Assembly (NCBI GenBank): GCA_963744905.1
Contig: CAVUUV010000003.1
Coordinates: forward strand, 806,001 to 870,000
DNA: 64,000 nucleotides
Source of the DNA: DATFFO01 sp963744905
GTDB taxonomy: Bacteria; Actinomycetota; Acidimicrobiia; Spongiisociales; ZC4RG35
Direction: 5' to 3'
Part shown: piece after piece, positions 33,141 through 41,182 of the stretch
Numbering within the stretch: the first letter of the stretch is position 1
Layout of the letters: each line of letters begins with the position of its first letter
Notes under the pieces: generated by a model
The model's database searches: none
The model's input: only the letters and a program-made list of their open reading frames with translations
Told to the model about the DNA's origin: nothing
Program-made: the position numbers and the translations under genes

Positions 33141-33887
33141 TCAGTTCTTCTGGATGTCGTCGAATCCGAGCTCGACAGGAGTGTCGCGCCCGAAGATGTT
33201 GACCAGCACCACCACTTTCTGCTGATCGATATTGATGTCCTCGATGATCCCGTTGAAGTCGGCGAAGGGGCCGGCAACCACCCGCACCTGCTCGCCCACC
33301 TCCCAGGCCGGCTTGAATCGGGGCTTGGCCTTCTCTTCTTCCTCCTGGACCCCGAGGAAACGCTCTACTTCCCTACGCGAGAGCGGCGTGGGCTTCTGGT
33401 TGCCGCCGACGAACCCGGTCACACCGGGGGTGTTGCGAACCGTGTACCAGGAGTCGTCGTCGAGGCGCATCCGCACGAGGATGTAGCCGGGAAACACCTT
33501 GCGTGGAACCGTGACCTTCTTCCCACCCTTGATCTCCACCACGTCTTCCATCGGAATGTGGACCTCGAAGATGTGGTCCTCCATGTGCATCGACTTGATC
33601 CGGGTTTCCAGATTGGCCTTGACCTTGTTCTCGTAACCGGAGTAGGAGTGGATCACATACCAGTCGCCCTCCAGGTCATAGGGGCTGACCGGTGGGGGCG
33701 GAACCTCTTCCTCCTCGATTCCCTCTTCCGAATCGGTCGGCTGCTCGGCCCCCTCATCCACCGAAGTCGATTCACCGCCTTCGGCCTGCTCCCCGACCGC
33801 CTCGGTAGCTTCCTGCTCCTCGGCTTGGGCCGGGGTCTCTTCGTTCTCGAGGGTCCCTTCGTTCTTCTCAGCCACTTCAGCCATCAT
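33141..33887 (-). CDS. nusG: Transcription termination/antitermination factor NusG with acidic N-terminal extension
   Basis: About 248 residues. The first 70 are rich in Glu, Gln and Ala; then come the NGN domain ('WYVIHSYSGYENKVKANLE', 'VFPGYILVRM', 'VRNTPGVTGFVGG') and the C-terminal KOW ('EVGEQVRVVAGPFADFNGIIEDI'). NusG binds RNA polymerase and links it to Rho or S10. Actinobacterial NusG proteins often have such N-terminal extensions. The start ATG 33887 overlaps the secE stop; ATG 33884 is an equal alternative. Confidence 0.95.
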   Translation of the reverse strand: MMAEVAEKNEGTLENEETPAQAEEQEATEAVGEQAEGGESTSVDEGAEQPTDSEEGIEEEEVPPPPVSPYDLEGDWYVIHSYSGYENKVKANLETRIKSMHMEDHIFEVHIPMEDVVEIKGGKKVTVPRKVFPGYILVRMRLDDDSWYTVRNTPGVTGFVGGNQKPTPLSRREVERFLGVQEEEEKAKPRFKPAWEVGEQVRVVAGPFADFNGIIEDINIDQQKVVVLVNIFGRDTPVELGFDDIQKN

Positions 33888-34204
33888 CAACCCCGCTGGA
33901 CCACGAACAAGACGACCTCTTTCATCACGATGTCGAGCCCGAACACGACCAGCGTCAAAGCCGCCGTGGTGATCAGGGTGACGGCGGTGAAGGCGATCAT
34001 CTGCTCCTGGGTGGGCCAGGACACCCGCTTCATCTCCTGACGGACATCGTGGAAGAAGGCACGAATCCGCTCCGGCCATGACTTCTTCTCTCCGTGGGTG
34101 GGACGAGCCACGCCCGGGCCGCGCCGTTTGGCGGCACCCGACTTGTCCTGTTTCTTCTGTCGCCGCTCCTCACGTTCCATGAGGCGGCGCATCTCTCTGT
34201 TCAT
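33887..34204 (-). CDS. secE: Preprotein translocase subunit SecE
   Basis: 105 residues. A long, very basic cytoplasmic N-terminus (about 55 residues) is followed by the conserved amphipathic region 'WPERIRAFFHDVRQEMKRVSWPTQEQM' (split here for display) and a single membrane helix 'VTLITTAALTLVVFGLDIVM'. It is an essential part of SecYEG. It lies between tRNA-Trp and nusG, the conserved bacterial order. Confidence 0.95.
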   Translation of the reverse strand: MNREMRRLMEREERRQKKQDKSGAAKRRGPGVARPTHGEKKSWPERIRAFFHDVRQEMKRVSWPTQEQMIAFTAVTLITTAALTLVVFGLDIVMKEVVLFVVQRG

Positions 34205-34243
34205 CTCAGGTTTTCCTCAGCGATCAGGCTCCGATGGCCCTGG

Positions 34244-34318
34244 CAGGGGTGGAGGGACTCGAACCCCCAACCTCCGGTTTTGGAGACCGGCGCTCTAACC
34301 AATTAGAGCTACACCCCT
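34244..34318 (-). tRNA. trnW: tRNA-Trp (anticodon CCA)
   Basis: Cloverleaf on the minus strand: acceptor AGGGGTG/CACCCCT, anticodon arm CCGGT-CTCCAAA-ACCGG with anticodon CCA, T loop TTCGAGT. The 3' CCA is encoded (34241-34243). It sits directly upstream of secE, as in many bacteria. Confidence 0.96.
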
Positions 34319-34387
34319 TAGGGGTTCGGCGGAAGACCGAGTATACGGCGTCAGACCGGCAGAGGAAACTCGGCTCCGGCCGCGCCC

Positions 34388-34672
34388 TCAGGTGGTCGAC
34401 GCCTTCTGACGGAGCCGGGTGAGAACCACGACGGCCGCTACCGAGGCCAGGCCGGCCGCCATCAAGGCTCGCCGACCTCGATCACCGCTCACCTCATCGA
34501 GGTCGGCGTCGAGCCCGGCCAGTTCCCGGCGAAGCCGCCGTGAGCTGGCCACTACCGCCTGACAACGGAGACAGGTTGCCACGTGCCGATCGAGAATCGG
34601 GGGCGGATAACCGGTATCCAGTACCCAGGCGGCCAAGGTCCGGCGCCAGAGGCGGCAGACGAGACTACTCAC
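34388..34672 (-). CDS. Small zinc-finger anti-sigma factor-like membrane protein
   Basis: 94 residues. H30-x3-C34-x2-C37 resembles the ZAS zinc site, and a membrane segment follows at about 68-86 (ALMAAGLASVAAVVVLTRL). There is almost no extracytoplasmic domain, so sensing would have to be inside the cell or by partner. It overlaps the upstream ECF sigma gene by 4 bp, which strongly suggests it is the cognate anti-sigma factor. Confidence 0.75.
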   Translation of the reverse strand: MSSLVCRLWRRTLAAWVLDTGYPPPILDRHVATCLRCQAVVASSRRLRRELAGLDADLDEVSGDRGRRALMAAGLASVAAVVVLTRLRQKASTT

Positions 34673-35199
34673 CTGACGGCCTCGAGGATCGTGGCCAGCC
34701 GCCGGTGGGCCCGATGAAGACGCACCTTGGCGGCGGACTCGGTGATTCCCAGTCGTCGGGCGATCTCGGCGTGGCTCCAGCCCTCGACGTCCTTCAAGAC
34801 GACCACGGCCCGTTGACCATCGGGAAGCGTGTCGAGAGCGGCCTGGAGTGAGCGCCGCAGGTCGACTACCTCACCCCTCCTCTCGGGATCGACGTCGGAG
34901 GTGGCATCTGCCGCCAGGTCGTCGCGTAGTTCTGCGGCCCGACTGTTTCGCCCTGCGGCCCGACGCCGGGCAGTCAGGGCCGTATTGACGGCTATGCGAT
35001 GAAGCCAGGTCGCGAGCGACGAATCACCCCGGAACCGGGCGATGCCCCGCCAGGCCCGTATGAAAGTCTCCTGGACCACATCGGCCGCCAGGTCCGGATC
35101 CGAAACCACCCCCAGCACCACTCCGTAGACCCTGCCGCGATGCTCGCTGACGATCTGGTCGAAATCTCCCAGCCAGTCCGCTTCCATCCTATGGGTCAT
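34669..35199 (-). CDS. ECF RNA polymerase sigma factor
   Basis: 176 residues. Region 2 has 'AADVVQETFIRAWRGIARFRGDSSLATWLHRIAVN' (in consecutive parts) and region 4 'WSHAEIARRLGITESAAKVRLHRAHRRL'. Start ATG 35199 overlaps the upstream dehydratase gene stop, and its own stop overlaps the anti-sigma gene. It sits in the rpmG-had-tRNA-Trp-secE segment, an unusual place for an ECF factor, so it may tune translation or lipid genes. No target promoter was identified. Confidence 0.92.
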   Translation of the reverse strand: MTHRMEADWLGDFDQIVSEHRGRVYGVVLGVVSDPDLAADVVQETFIRAWRGIARFRGDSSLATWLHRIAVNTALTARRRAAGRNSRAAELRDDLAADATSDVDPERRGEVVDLRRSLQAALDTLPDGQRAVVVLKDVEGWSHAEIARRLGITESAAKVRLHRAHRRLATILEAVR

Positions 35200-35999
35200 G
35201 GCACCACCTCGAAGCGGCCCGACACCGTTGTCCGTTCGCCCACGTTCAGGGTGAGGTCGAGATCTTCGCCCTCCCGCCTGCCCCGTATCTCGGCAGCCTC
35301 AGCGGGACGAAGCGGGGCCGTGTAGCGGAAACGGGCCGACCGGACGGGGCGATCACCACGGCCGAATGAGGCCGCCACCTGTGTCAGCCAGGCGGACTGG
35401 AGGAGACCGTGAACCACGACACCCCCCAGCCCCGCCGCCAGAGCCGAGTCGAGGTCCCAGTGGATGGGATTCCAGTCACGGGTGGAGGCGGCATAGCGGA
35501 CGAGGTCGTCACGGGAAGCCGAGCGGGGTGCGGGCAGGTCGGTGCCGGGCCGGCTAGTCGGGGCCCGCTCGTATAGGTCGGCTGGGGGGACCCGCTCGGC
35601 CGCTTCTCCCGCTCCGCCCCCCACCAGGAAGGTCGACTTTCCCTCCACCACCGGGCCATCGACGTCGGCGGCCAAGAGCGAGAAGGTGAGAAAAGCCACC
35701 TCCCCCCGGGAGCGAACTCGCTCGACTGTCCCGGTCACGGCCAGGTCGGTCTCGATCGTGAAGGGTCGATGCCAGGAGAACGACTGGTCCCCGTGGATCA
35801 CCGCCCCGTCGACCAGCGGATTCGACAAGAGCTCCGGCGCTACCACGAAGAGCAGGGCGGCTGCCATTCCCGGCGGTGCCGCCTTCTGCCAGCGGGACGG
35901 TTCGTCGCCGGTGGCGTCGACGAACTCCCTCACTTTCTCGGCGCAGAGGCGGTAGGGCCGATCGGGGAAGGCACTCCCTTGCAGGGCATCGAGGGTCAT
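35196..35999 (-). CDS. HadAB-like (MaoC/hotdog) 3-hydroxyacyl dehydratase, single-chain fusion
   Basis: About 267 residues from ATG 35999. The N-terminal half is a FAS1-type dehydratase-like hotdog ('VVEGKSTFLV' end block). The C-terminal half has the MaoC signature 'RDWNPIHWDLDSALAAGLGGVVVHGLLQ' (two parts), with the catalytic Asp-x4-His. Mycobacteria encode HadA and HadB separately at exactly this place between rpmG and secE; here both halves are in one chain. It dehydrates 3-hydroxyacyl thioesters in fatty acid elongation. Confidence 0.82.
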   Translation of the reverse strand: MTLDALQGSAFPDRPYRLCAEKVREFVDATGDEPSRWQKAAPPGMAAALLFVVAPELLSNPLVDGAVIHGDQSFSWHRPFTIETDLAVTGTVERVRSRGEVAFLTFSLLAADVDGPVVEGKSTFLVGGGAGEAAERVPPADLYERAPTSRPGTDLPAPRSASRDDLVRYAASTRDWNPIHWDLDSALAAGLGGVVVHGLLQSAWLTQVAASFGRGDRPVRSARFRYTAPLRPAEAAEIRGRREGEDLDLTLNVGERTTVSGRFEVVP

Positions 36000-36047
36000 G
36001 ACCCCGTCACCGTACACAGCCTCCGAAGGCAGCCCTGGTGGTCCGCT

Positions 36048-36209
36048 TCAGCGGGTTTCTCGATGAGCGGTGTGTTTACGGCACCACTTGCAGTACTTGG
36101 CCAGCTCGAGGCGCTCTCGGGTGTTGGTCTTGTTCTTGGTCGTCACGTAGTTGCGCCGTTTGCACACCTCGCAGGCGAGAGTGATGGGAGGTCTCTTGTC
36201 GGAAGGCAT
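36048..36209 (-). CDS. rpmG: 50S ribosomal protein L33, zinc-binding (C+) form
   Basis: 53 residues from ATG 36209 to TGA 36048: starts MPSDKRPPITLACEVCKRRN and ends 'KYCKWCRKHTAHRETR'. Both CxxC pairs are present, so this is the zinc-binding paralog; many Actinobacteria also have a zinc-free copy expressed under zinc starvation. It lies between tuf and the HadAB-like gene, a conserved actinobacterial context. Confidence 0.95.
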   Translation of the reverse strand: MPSDKRPPITLACEVCKRRNYVTTKNKTNTRERLELAKYCKWCRKHTAHRETR

Positions 36210-36263
36210 TGATTGCTCGATTCGTCTTCAGTTGATGGATCTCGTGAAAGTCTATCTCTTTGC

Positions 36264-36433
36264 TTCACCCGGGCCTTCGGCCCGCCCCCCTACCCCACAG
36301 CCTGCGGCTGCGGGGGCCCCTTCCCCCTGCCCTTAGGCAGGGGCTGACTTGTCGGGTTTGGCCGGTGCTCCCCCCTACCCCACAGCCTGCGGCTGCGGGG
36401 ACCCCTTCCCCCTGCCAGGGCAGGGGGACAAAG
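36264..36433. repeat. Modular double-hairpin repeat, locus B (one and a half units)
   Basis: TTCACCCGGGCCTTCGG is followed by CCCGCCCCCCTACCCC, stem-loop ACAGCCTGCGGCTG, the block GGGGGCCCCTTCCCCCT and stem-loop GCCCTTAGGC. After about 25 bp a second unit begins (CTCCCCCCTACCCC, ACAGCCTGCGGCTG, GGGGACCCCTTCCCCCT, GCCAGGGC) and ends GGGGGACAAAG. It separates tuf from rpmG within the minus-strand cluster. Confidence 0.88.
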
Positions 36434-36439
36434 CATCCT

Positions 36440-37630
36440 CTACTTGTTGATTTTGGTTACCCGGCCCGCACCCACCGTGCGGCCCCCCTCACGAATCGCG
36501 AACCGCTGACCCTCATCCATCGCGATCGGAGTGATCAACGTCACCGACATCTCCGTGTTATCACCCGGCATCACCATCTGAGTGCCCTCCGGCAACGTCA
36601 CCGCCCCCGTCACATCCGTCGTCCGGAAATAAAACTGAGGCCGATACCCAGAAAAAAACGGGTTATGACGACCACCCTCCTCCTTAGTCAACACATACAC
36701 CTGCGCCTCGAAATCAGTATGCGGCGTAATCGACCCCGGCTTAGCCAACACCTGACCCCGCTCCACCTCATCCTTACCAACCCCCCGCAACAACACCCCC
36801 ACATTGTCACCAGCCCGCCCCTCATCCAACAACTTGCGGAACATCTCAATCCCAGTCGCCACCGTCTTCTGAGTCGCAGAGATCCCCACAATCTCCACCT
36901 CCTCATTCACCCGCAACACCCCCTGCTCAACCCGACCAGTCACCACCGTCCCCCGACCCGTAATCGAAAACACATCCTCAATCGGCATCAAAAACGGCTT
37001 CTCGGTATCCCGAACCGGCTCCGGAACATAAGAATCCACCGCCCCCATCAACTCCATCACCTGATCCCCCGCCGCCTCATCCCCCTCCAAAGCCCGCAAC
37101 GCCGACACCCTCACCACCGGCGTCTCATCCCCCGGAAACTCATACTCAGTCAACAAATCCCGAACCTCCAACTCCACCAAATCCAACAACTCGGCATCAT
37201 CAACCATGTCAACCTTGTTCAACGCCACCACAACCGACGGCACCCCCACCTGACGCGCCAACAACACATGCTCCCGAGTCTGCGGCATCGGACCATCCGC
37301 CGCCGACACCACCAAAATCGCCCCATCCACCTGCGCCGCCCCCGTAATCATATTCTTGATGTAATCAGCATGACCCGGCATATCCACATGCGCATAATGC
37401 CGCGCCTCAGTCTCATACTCCACATGAGCCACATTGATCGTGATCCCCCGCTCACGCTCCTCAGGCGCCTTATCAATCATGTCAAACTCAGTCGCCGTAT
37501 TCGCACCCCCCACACGCTCCGCCAACACCTTCGTAATCGCAGCCGTCAACGTCGTCTTCCCATGATCAATATGACCCATCGTCCCCACATTCACATGCGG
37601 CTTCGACCGATCAAACTTCGCCTTACCCAT
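36440..37630 (-). CDS. tuf: Elongation factor Tu
   Basis: 396 residues, complete. G1 'GHIDHGKTT', G3 'DMPGHADY', G4 'NKVDMVDD', and the C-terminal 'GGRTVGAGRVTKINK'. It delivers aminoacyl-tRNA to the ribosome. For about 370 codons the coding strand uses mostly G- or T-ending codons (GTG, TTG, GAT, TTT, CGT), in contrast to the C-ending codons of all neighbours; the last 15-20 codons revert to C-rich usage. It lies downstream of tRNA-Tyr, tRNA-Thr and tRNA-Met, with no fusA or rpsG alongside. Confidence 0.97.
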   Translation of the reverse strand: MGKAKFDRSKPHVNVGTMGHIDHGKTTLTAAITKVLAERVGGANTATEFDMIDKAPEERERGITINVAHVEYETEARHYAHVDMPGHADYIKNMITGAAQVDGAILVVSAADGPMPQTREHVLLARQVGVPSVVVALNKVDMVDDAELLDLVELEVRDLLTEYEFPGDETPVVRVSALRALEGDEAAGDQVMELMGAVDSYVPEPVRDTEKPFLMPIEDVFSITGRGTVVTGRVEQGVLRVNEEVEIVGISATQKTVATGIEMFRKLLDEGRAGDNVGVLLRGVGKDEVERGQVLAKPGSITPHTDFEAQVYVLTKEEGGRHNPFFSGYRPQFYFRTTDVTGAVTLPEGTQMVMPGDNTEMSVTLITPIAMDEGQRFAIREGGRTVGAGRVTKINK

Positions 37631-37669
37631 GGTGTTTCTCCTTGTCCGGATTGTGCGACGGCCGTTTCG

Positions 37670-37743
37670 TAGCGGCGGGCAGACTCGAACTGCCGACCTC
37701 TCGATTATGAGTCGAGCGCTCTCACCTACTGAGCTACGCCGCC
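37670..37743 (-). tRNA. trnM: tRNA-Met (anticodon CAT)
   Basis: Anticodon arm CTCGA-CTCATAA-TCGAG with anticodon CAT; acceptor GGCGGCG/CGCCGCT with a G-U first pair; T loop TTCGAGT. No CCA is encoded. It looks like an elongator Met tRNA; a lysidine-modified Ile tRNA cannot be excluded from the sequence alone. Confidence 0.9.
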
Positions 37744-37799
37744 TCGCGCGCCTTTGCGCAACTTCGGTGACCGCGACCGTCGGCCGATCACCAAAGCAG

Positions 37800-37871
37800 A
37801 GCCCCCTCGGGGATTTGAACCCCGGACCCCTTCCTTACCATGGAAGTGCTCTGCCACTGAGCTAAGGGGGC
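37800..37871 (-). tRNA. trnT: tRNA-Thr (anticodon GGT)
   Basis: Acceptor GCCCCCT/AGGGGGC, anticodon arm CTTCC-ATGGTAA-GGAAG with anticodon GGT, T loop TTCAAAT. Second of three tRNA genes leading into tuf. Confidence 0.95.
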
Positions 37872-37935
37872 GTCTGTGGATGTGGAGGATAGTTGCCCTG
37901 AGGCCTGGTCGGCTATCCCGACCACCATCCCGTGG

Positions 37936-38017
37936 TGCCGGGAGAAGGATTCGAACCTCCGAAGGCTGAGCCGGCAGATTTACAGTCTGCTCCCTTTGGC
38001 CGCTTGGGTATCCCGGC
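37936..38017 (-). tRNA. trnY: tRNA-Tyr (anticodon GTA)
   Basis: Acceptor GCCGGGA/TCCCGGC, anticodon arm GCAGA-CTGTAAA-TCTGC with anticodon GTA, a class II long variable arm, and encoded CCA (37933-37935). First of the tRNA-Tyr/Thr/Met-tuf array. Confidence 0.95.
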
Positions 38018-38130
38018 ACACCACAACCGGGCCTACCACCGTTAGACGGCGATCTGGCCCGGTCGTTCCGTCGCCAGGCGACGGTTGCACCCAGGATTCT
38101 AAGCGATACCCACCATCAGGCCCAAGGCCG

Positions 38131-38610
38131 TCAACCTCTGCGGAGACGCAAGCCGACCCATGCCAGCACCAGGGCGAGGGCGATTCCGAAAGAGCCCACC
38201 CAACCCCGCTCGACTGTGTCCCAGATGGCAATCACGCCCAGCCCGGCCGCTCCCGCCAGCACGTAGGCGGAGAGTCGGCGGTTGACCCCGGTGCCTGCGG
38301 GTGAGCTCAACTCTCCGTACAGGCTGCGGGCACGGAGAAGATGGCGGCGCACGGTCCTGGTCAGCCACCAGGCGACCGCCCCGATATAGGCCACGGCGAC
38401 CCCCATCCAGAAAGGGTCGAAGGCCAGCATTGCCAGTGCCCCCAGCAATGCCACCGCTCCGGATGCCGGCTGCCAACGCTCCAGCTGGGCCAGGGCCCAG
38501 CCGGGACCGCGACGGGAGGATCCGAGCGATATCCACGCCCCCCAGGAAGCCACCAGGATCGTCGCCGCCCCCACGGCCACCGTGGCAGCCGCCGGCCCTA
38601 ATTGGATCAA
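38131..38610 (-). CDS. Four-span membrane protein downstream of htpX
   Basis: 159 residues from TTG 38610, which overlaps the htpX stop as TTGA. About four membrane segments ('AAATVAVGAATILVASWGAW', 'GAVALLGALAMLAF', 'AYVLAGAAGLGVIAIW', 'GIALALVLAWVGLRL'). No family recognised. Translational coupling with htpX suggests a partner or accessory of the membrane protease. The frame also runs antisense-free upstream through htpX, but that part is a shadow. Confidence 0.65.
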   Translation of the reverse strand: MIQLGPAAATVAVGAATILVASWGAWISLGSSRRGPGWALAQLERWQPASGAVALLGALAMLAFDPFWMGVAVAYIGAVAWWLTRTVRRHLLRARSLYGELSSPAGTGVNRRLSAYVLAGAAGLGVIAIWDTVERGWVGSFGIALALVLAWVGLRLRRG

Positions 38611-39458
38611 CGAAGCCCTGCGGCCATCTCCTGGAGCCGCTGGACACGATCCTCCATGGGTGGGTGGGTGGACAGCAGCCTGGTCAGGCTGTTGCCCCGC
38701 ATCGCCTTGAGCGGATTCTCGATATAGAGCTGGCTCACTGCGGGGTTGACCCGCATCGGAACCCGTGCCGCTCCGGCCGAGATCTTCTCCAGGGCCGATG
38801 CCAGCATCAAGGGCCGACCGGTCAGATCGGCACCGGAGGCGTCGGCCTGATACTCCCGGGTGCGGGAAATCGCCAGGCGGATCAGCATCGCCGCCAGGGG
38901 GGCAACGATGATCGCCACCAGGCCCACCACCGCTCCGAGGGGATTGTTGCGGTCCCTGCTCCCACCCCCGAACCAGAACGCCATGCGGGCGAAGATCGAA
39001 AGGGCGGCCGCCAGCATGGCTGCTATGGAGCTGATGAGGATGTCGCGGTTGCGGACGTGGGACAGCTCGTGAGCGAGCACACCCTCGAGCTCGTCGTTGC
39101 TCAGCATCGGCAGGATGCCGGTGGTGACGGCTACGGCGGCGTGTTCGGGGTTTCGTCCCGTGGCGAAGGCATTGGGCTGGGGGGAATCGATCAAGTAGAC
39201 GCGCGGCATGGGGATCTCGGCTCGCGCGGCCAGGGAGCGAACGATGGAGTAGACCGCGGGCAGCTCGTGCTCCTCCACCGGCCGGGCGCGCGAGGCGGCC
39301 AGCGCCATCTTGTCGGAGAAGAAATAGGCGACCAGGTTGATTCCGACGGCGAGTACGAGACCGATCCACAATCCGTAGGTACCACCGAAGCTATAAGCGA
39401 CTCCCCACACCAGGGCGGAGAGGAAAGCCAGGAGGGCGACGGTCTTCATGTTGTTCAT
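38607..39458 (-). CDS. htpX: Membrane zinc metalloprotease HtpX (M48B)
   Basis: 283 residues. Two N-terminal membrane helices, the zinc motif HELSH in 'LEGVLAHELSHVRNRDIL', two further helices, and the third zinc ligand region 'SRTREYQADASGADLTG'. 'STHPPMEDRVQRLQ' near the end is typical of the family. It degrades damaged membrane proteins together with FtsH. Followed by a coupled small membrane protein. Confidence 0.95.
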   Translation of the reverse strand: MNNMKTVALLAFLSALVWGVAYSFGGTYGLWIGLVLAVGINLVAYFFSDKMALAASRARPVEEHELPAVYSIVRSLAARAEIPMPRVYLIDSPQPNAFATGRNPEHAAVAVTTGILPMLSNDELEGVLAHELSHVRNRDILISSIAAMLAAALSIFARMAFWFGGGSRDRNNPLGAVVGLVAIIVAPLAAMLIRLAISRTREYQADASGADLTGRPLMLASALEKISAGAARVPMRVNPAVSQLYIENPLKAMRGNSLTRLLSTHPPMEDRVQRLQEMAAGLR

Positions 39459-39507
39459 CAGATGGCTGATTTTACCGCTACACCCCGATTATCGATCGGC
39501 ACCTGAG

Positions 39508-39987
39508 TCAGCGATCGGTGGGGGCAGGCACCGTCAGGCCGGGGCCTGAGGACAGGGTGGGCCTCTCGCACAGGAAGGGTTCGTCGTCGGACCCGGCGTG
39601 ATAGTCATAGGTGTCTGCACCGTGGACCAGGACGACCCGGGAGCCCTCCACCAGGGCCTGGGTGTAAACCTGTCCCGGCTGGGGGCATCCCAGGCTCCCG
39701 TCGCTCCACGTGACGCGGGAAAACGATCCGACAACGATCTCCTCCTCGGGCACTCCCAGGCGTTGGGACAGGTCCGCCAAGGCCGCTTCCACCACCGCCT
39801 GGTCGGCGGGTGGTCGGGGGGAGCCAGTGGTCGTGGTGGGCTGAGTGGCTGGGACGGAGGGCTGGCTGGTGGCGGGAGACGACCCTCCGCCACAACCGGC
39901 CGCCAGCGCCAGCACGGAGGAAAGGATGAGAAGCCGGGGAATCATATCGGCTTGGACGACAGCGTTCCGCCTCGGGTTCCGTGTCAT
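39508..39987 (-). CDS. Small secreted lipoprotein, function unknown
   Basis: Up to 159 residues. The lipobox LAAGC follows a hydrophobic stretch (IPRLLILSSVLALAAGC); the mature part begins with a Ser/Thr/Pro linker and then a compact domain with cysteines ('GSLGCPQPGQVYTQALVEGSRVVLVH') resembling small actinobacterial lipoproteins. ATG 39987 overlaps the stop of the midA-like gene (ATGA); an internal ATG at 39945 would give a more typical signal peptide. Confidence 0.75.
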   Translation of the reverse strand: MTRNPRRNAVVQADMIPRLLILSSVLALAAGCGGGSSPATSQPSVPATQPTTTTGSPRPPADQAVVEAALADLSQRLGVPEEEIVVGSFSRVTWSDGSLGCPQPGQVYTQALVEGSRVVLVHGADTYDYHAGSDDEPFLCERPTLSSGPGLTVPAPTDR

Positions 39988-41072
39988 CTGCGCGCCACCA
40001 GCACTCGGAAGTCGCCCAGCCCCCGCGGGTGCATGAGCGTCTCGGCTTCGGTCCGAATGGTGCGGACCCTCAGTCTCTCCATGTCTTCGCCCGACCGGGC
40101 CAGCTCCAGCTCGCGGTGGCGAAGCCGGGAGATCTCCTCTCGGAGGCCCAGCTCGGCCAGGAAGTCGTCCTGACGCCAGATCGTCACCTCCGCCCCCGCC
40201 CGCCCGGCCATGTCGGCCAGGGCGGTGAAGTTGACGTCGGCGGTGATGTCGGTGGCACCGGGCTCGTCGAGGGGATGTGGCCCGAGATGATGGGCCCGAT
40301 AAGTGCGCAGGGTCCCATCACGACGCCTGGGTGCGAGGTTCTCGGCCGTGTCTCCGTAGTCGATCAGGACCAGCGAACCTGCTTCCAGGACGGAGAGAGC
40401 GGTCGTCAGGAACTGACCGGCGGCGAGCTGGACCTCCACCCATCCACCCACGTCCACCGGGCCTGCATAGCGATCGAGCCAGTCACGCACCTCGGGGCGG
40501 GGAGGGGCGTCGATGAATTCCAGCCGGTCCTCGAGGACTCCCACCCATCTCTCCCGCCACCCATCTTCTTCCAGCTGAGCGATAGCCATGGGCAGGTTGT
40601 CCATCAGCTCGTTGGCCAGGATCACACCCCGGATCGGTCCCGGGACCGCCTCCAGGGTGTCGACCACACGGTCTGGCTCCAGCAGTTCGGCCAGTTCGAA
40701 TCGGGCAGCCGGAGACACCTCGACCGCCCAGGTCTCCACCTCGATCTCCCCCAGCAAGGCCCGTGCCAGCGATCCGGAGCCTCCGGCCACCTCGACCAGG
40801 GAGAACGGCTCGCCGATGCGGTCCCGCTCCTCGACGACATGCCGAGACAGAGTGGCGCCGAACAGGCTGCTCACCTCGGGGCTGGTCAGGAAGTCGCCGG
40901 CTTTCCGGGACCGAAGCTCGGATCCGGTGAAGAATCCCTGGGCCGGGTCGTAGAGGGCGATCTCCATGAAACACTCGAAGGGCATGGGGCCATCTGCCCG
41001 GATCTGCTTGACGATGCGATCTCGCACATCACAGATGGTACGGGTGGCCGGTCCGGTCGGGAGAAGTGCCAT
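39984..41072 (-). CDS. MidA/NDUFAF7-type protein arginine methyltransferase (DUF185)
   Basis: About 362 residues from ATG 41072. Family blocks: 'GPMPFECFMEIALYDPAQGFF', 'GDFLTSPEVSSLFGATL', the SAM-binding 'LVEVAGGSGSLARALL', 'VILANELMDNLPM' and 'LVLIDYGDTAENL'. Eukaryotic NDUFAF7 methylates a complex I subunit; bacterial roles are unclear. It is divergent from glgA with about 110 bp between. The 3' end is coupled to a lipoprotein gene. Confidence 0.85.
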   Translation of the reverse strand: MALLPTGPATRTICDVRDRIVKQIRADGPMPFECFMEIALYDPAQGFFTGSELRSRKAGDFLTSPEVSSLFGATLSRHVVEERDRIGEPFSLVEVAGGSGSLARALLGEIEVETWAVEVSPAARFELAELLEPDRVVDTLEAVPGPIRGVILANELMDNLPMAIAQLEEDGWRERWVGVLEDRLEFIDAPPRPEVRDWLDRYAGPVDVGGWVEVQLAAGQFLTTALSVLEAGSLVLIDYGDTAENLAPRRRDGTLRTYRAHHLGPHPLDEPGATDITADVNFTALADMAGRAGAEVTIWRQDDFLAELGLREEISRLRHRELELARSGEDMERLRVRTIRTEAETLMHPRGLGDFRVLVARR

Positions 41073-41182
41073 CGTCCCCGACGATGCAAGGAGGCTCGCC
41101 GGGTTCGACGCGTTCTCCCCTACAAAACGGTCCCTGTGAGGGTCCGATCTGCTGATAAAAACGCGCGTCATAATCGCGGGCG

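Noticed and set aside
34094..34422. Short plus-strand frames over tRNA-Trp
   Set aside because: These are the well-known spurious peptides from tRNA antisense sequence (GVEGLEPPTSGFGDRRS type).
36260..37672. 470-codon plus-strand frame rich in Arg and His opposite tuf
   Set aside because: It is the antisense shadow of tuf, created by its G/T-ending codons; composition is implausible for a protein and no motif is seen.
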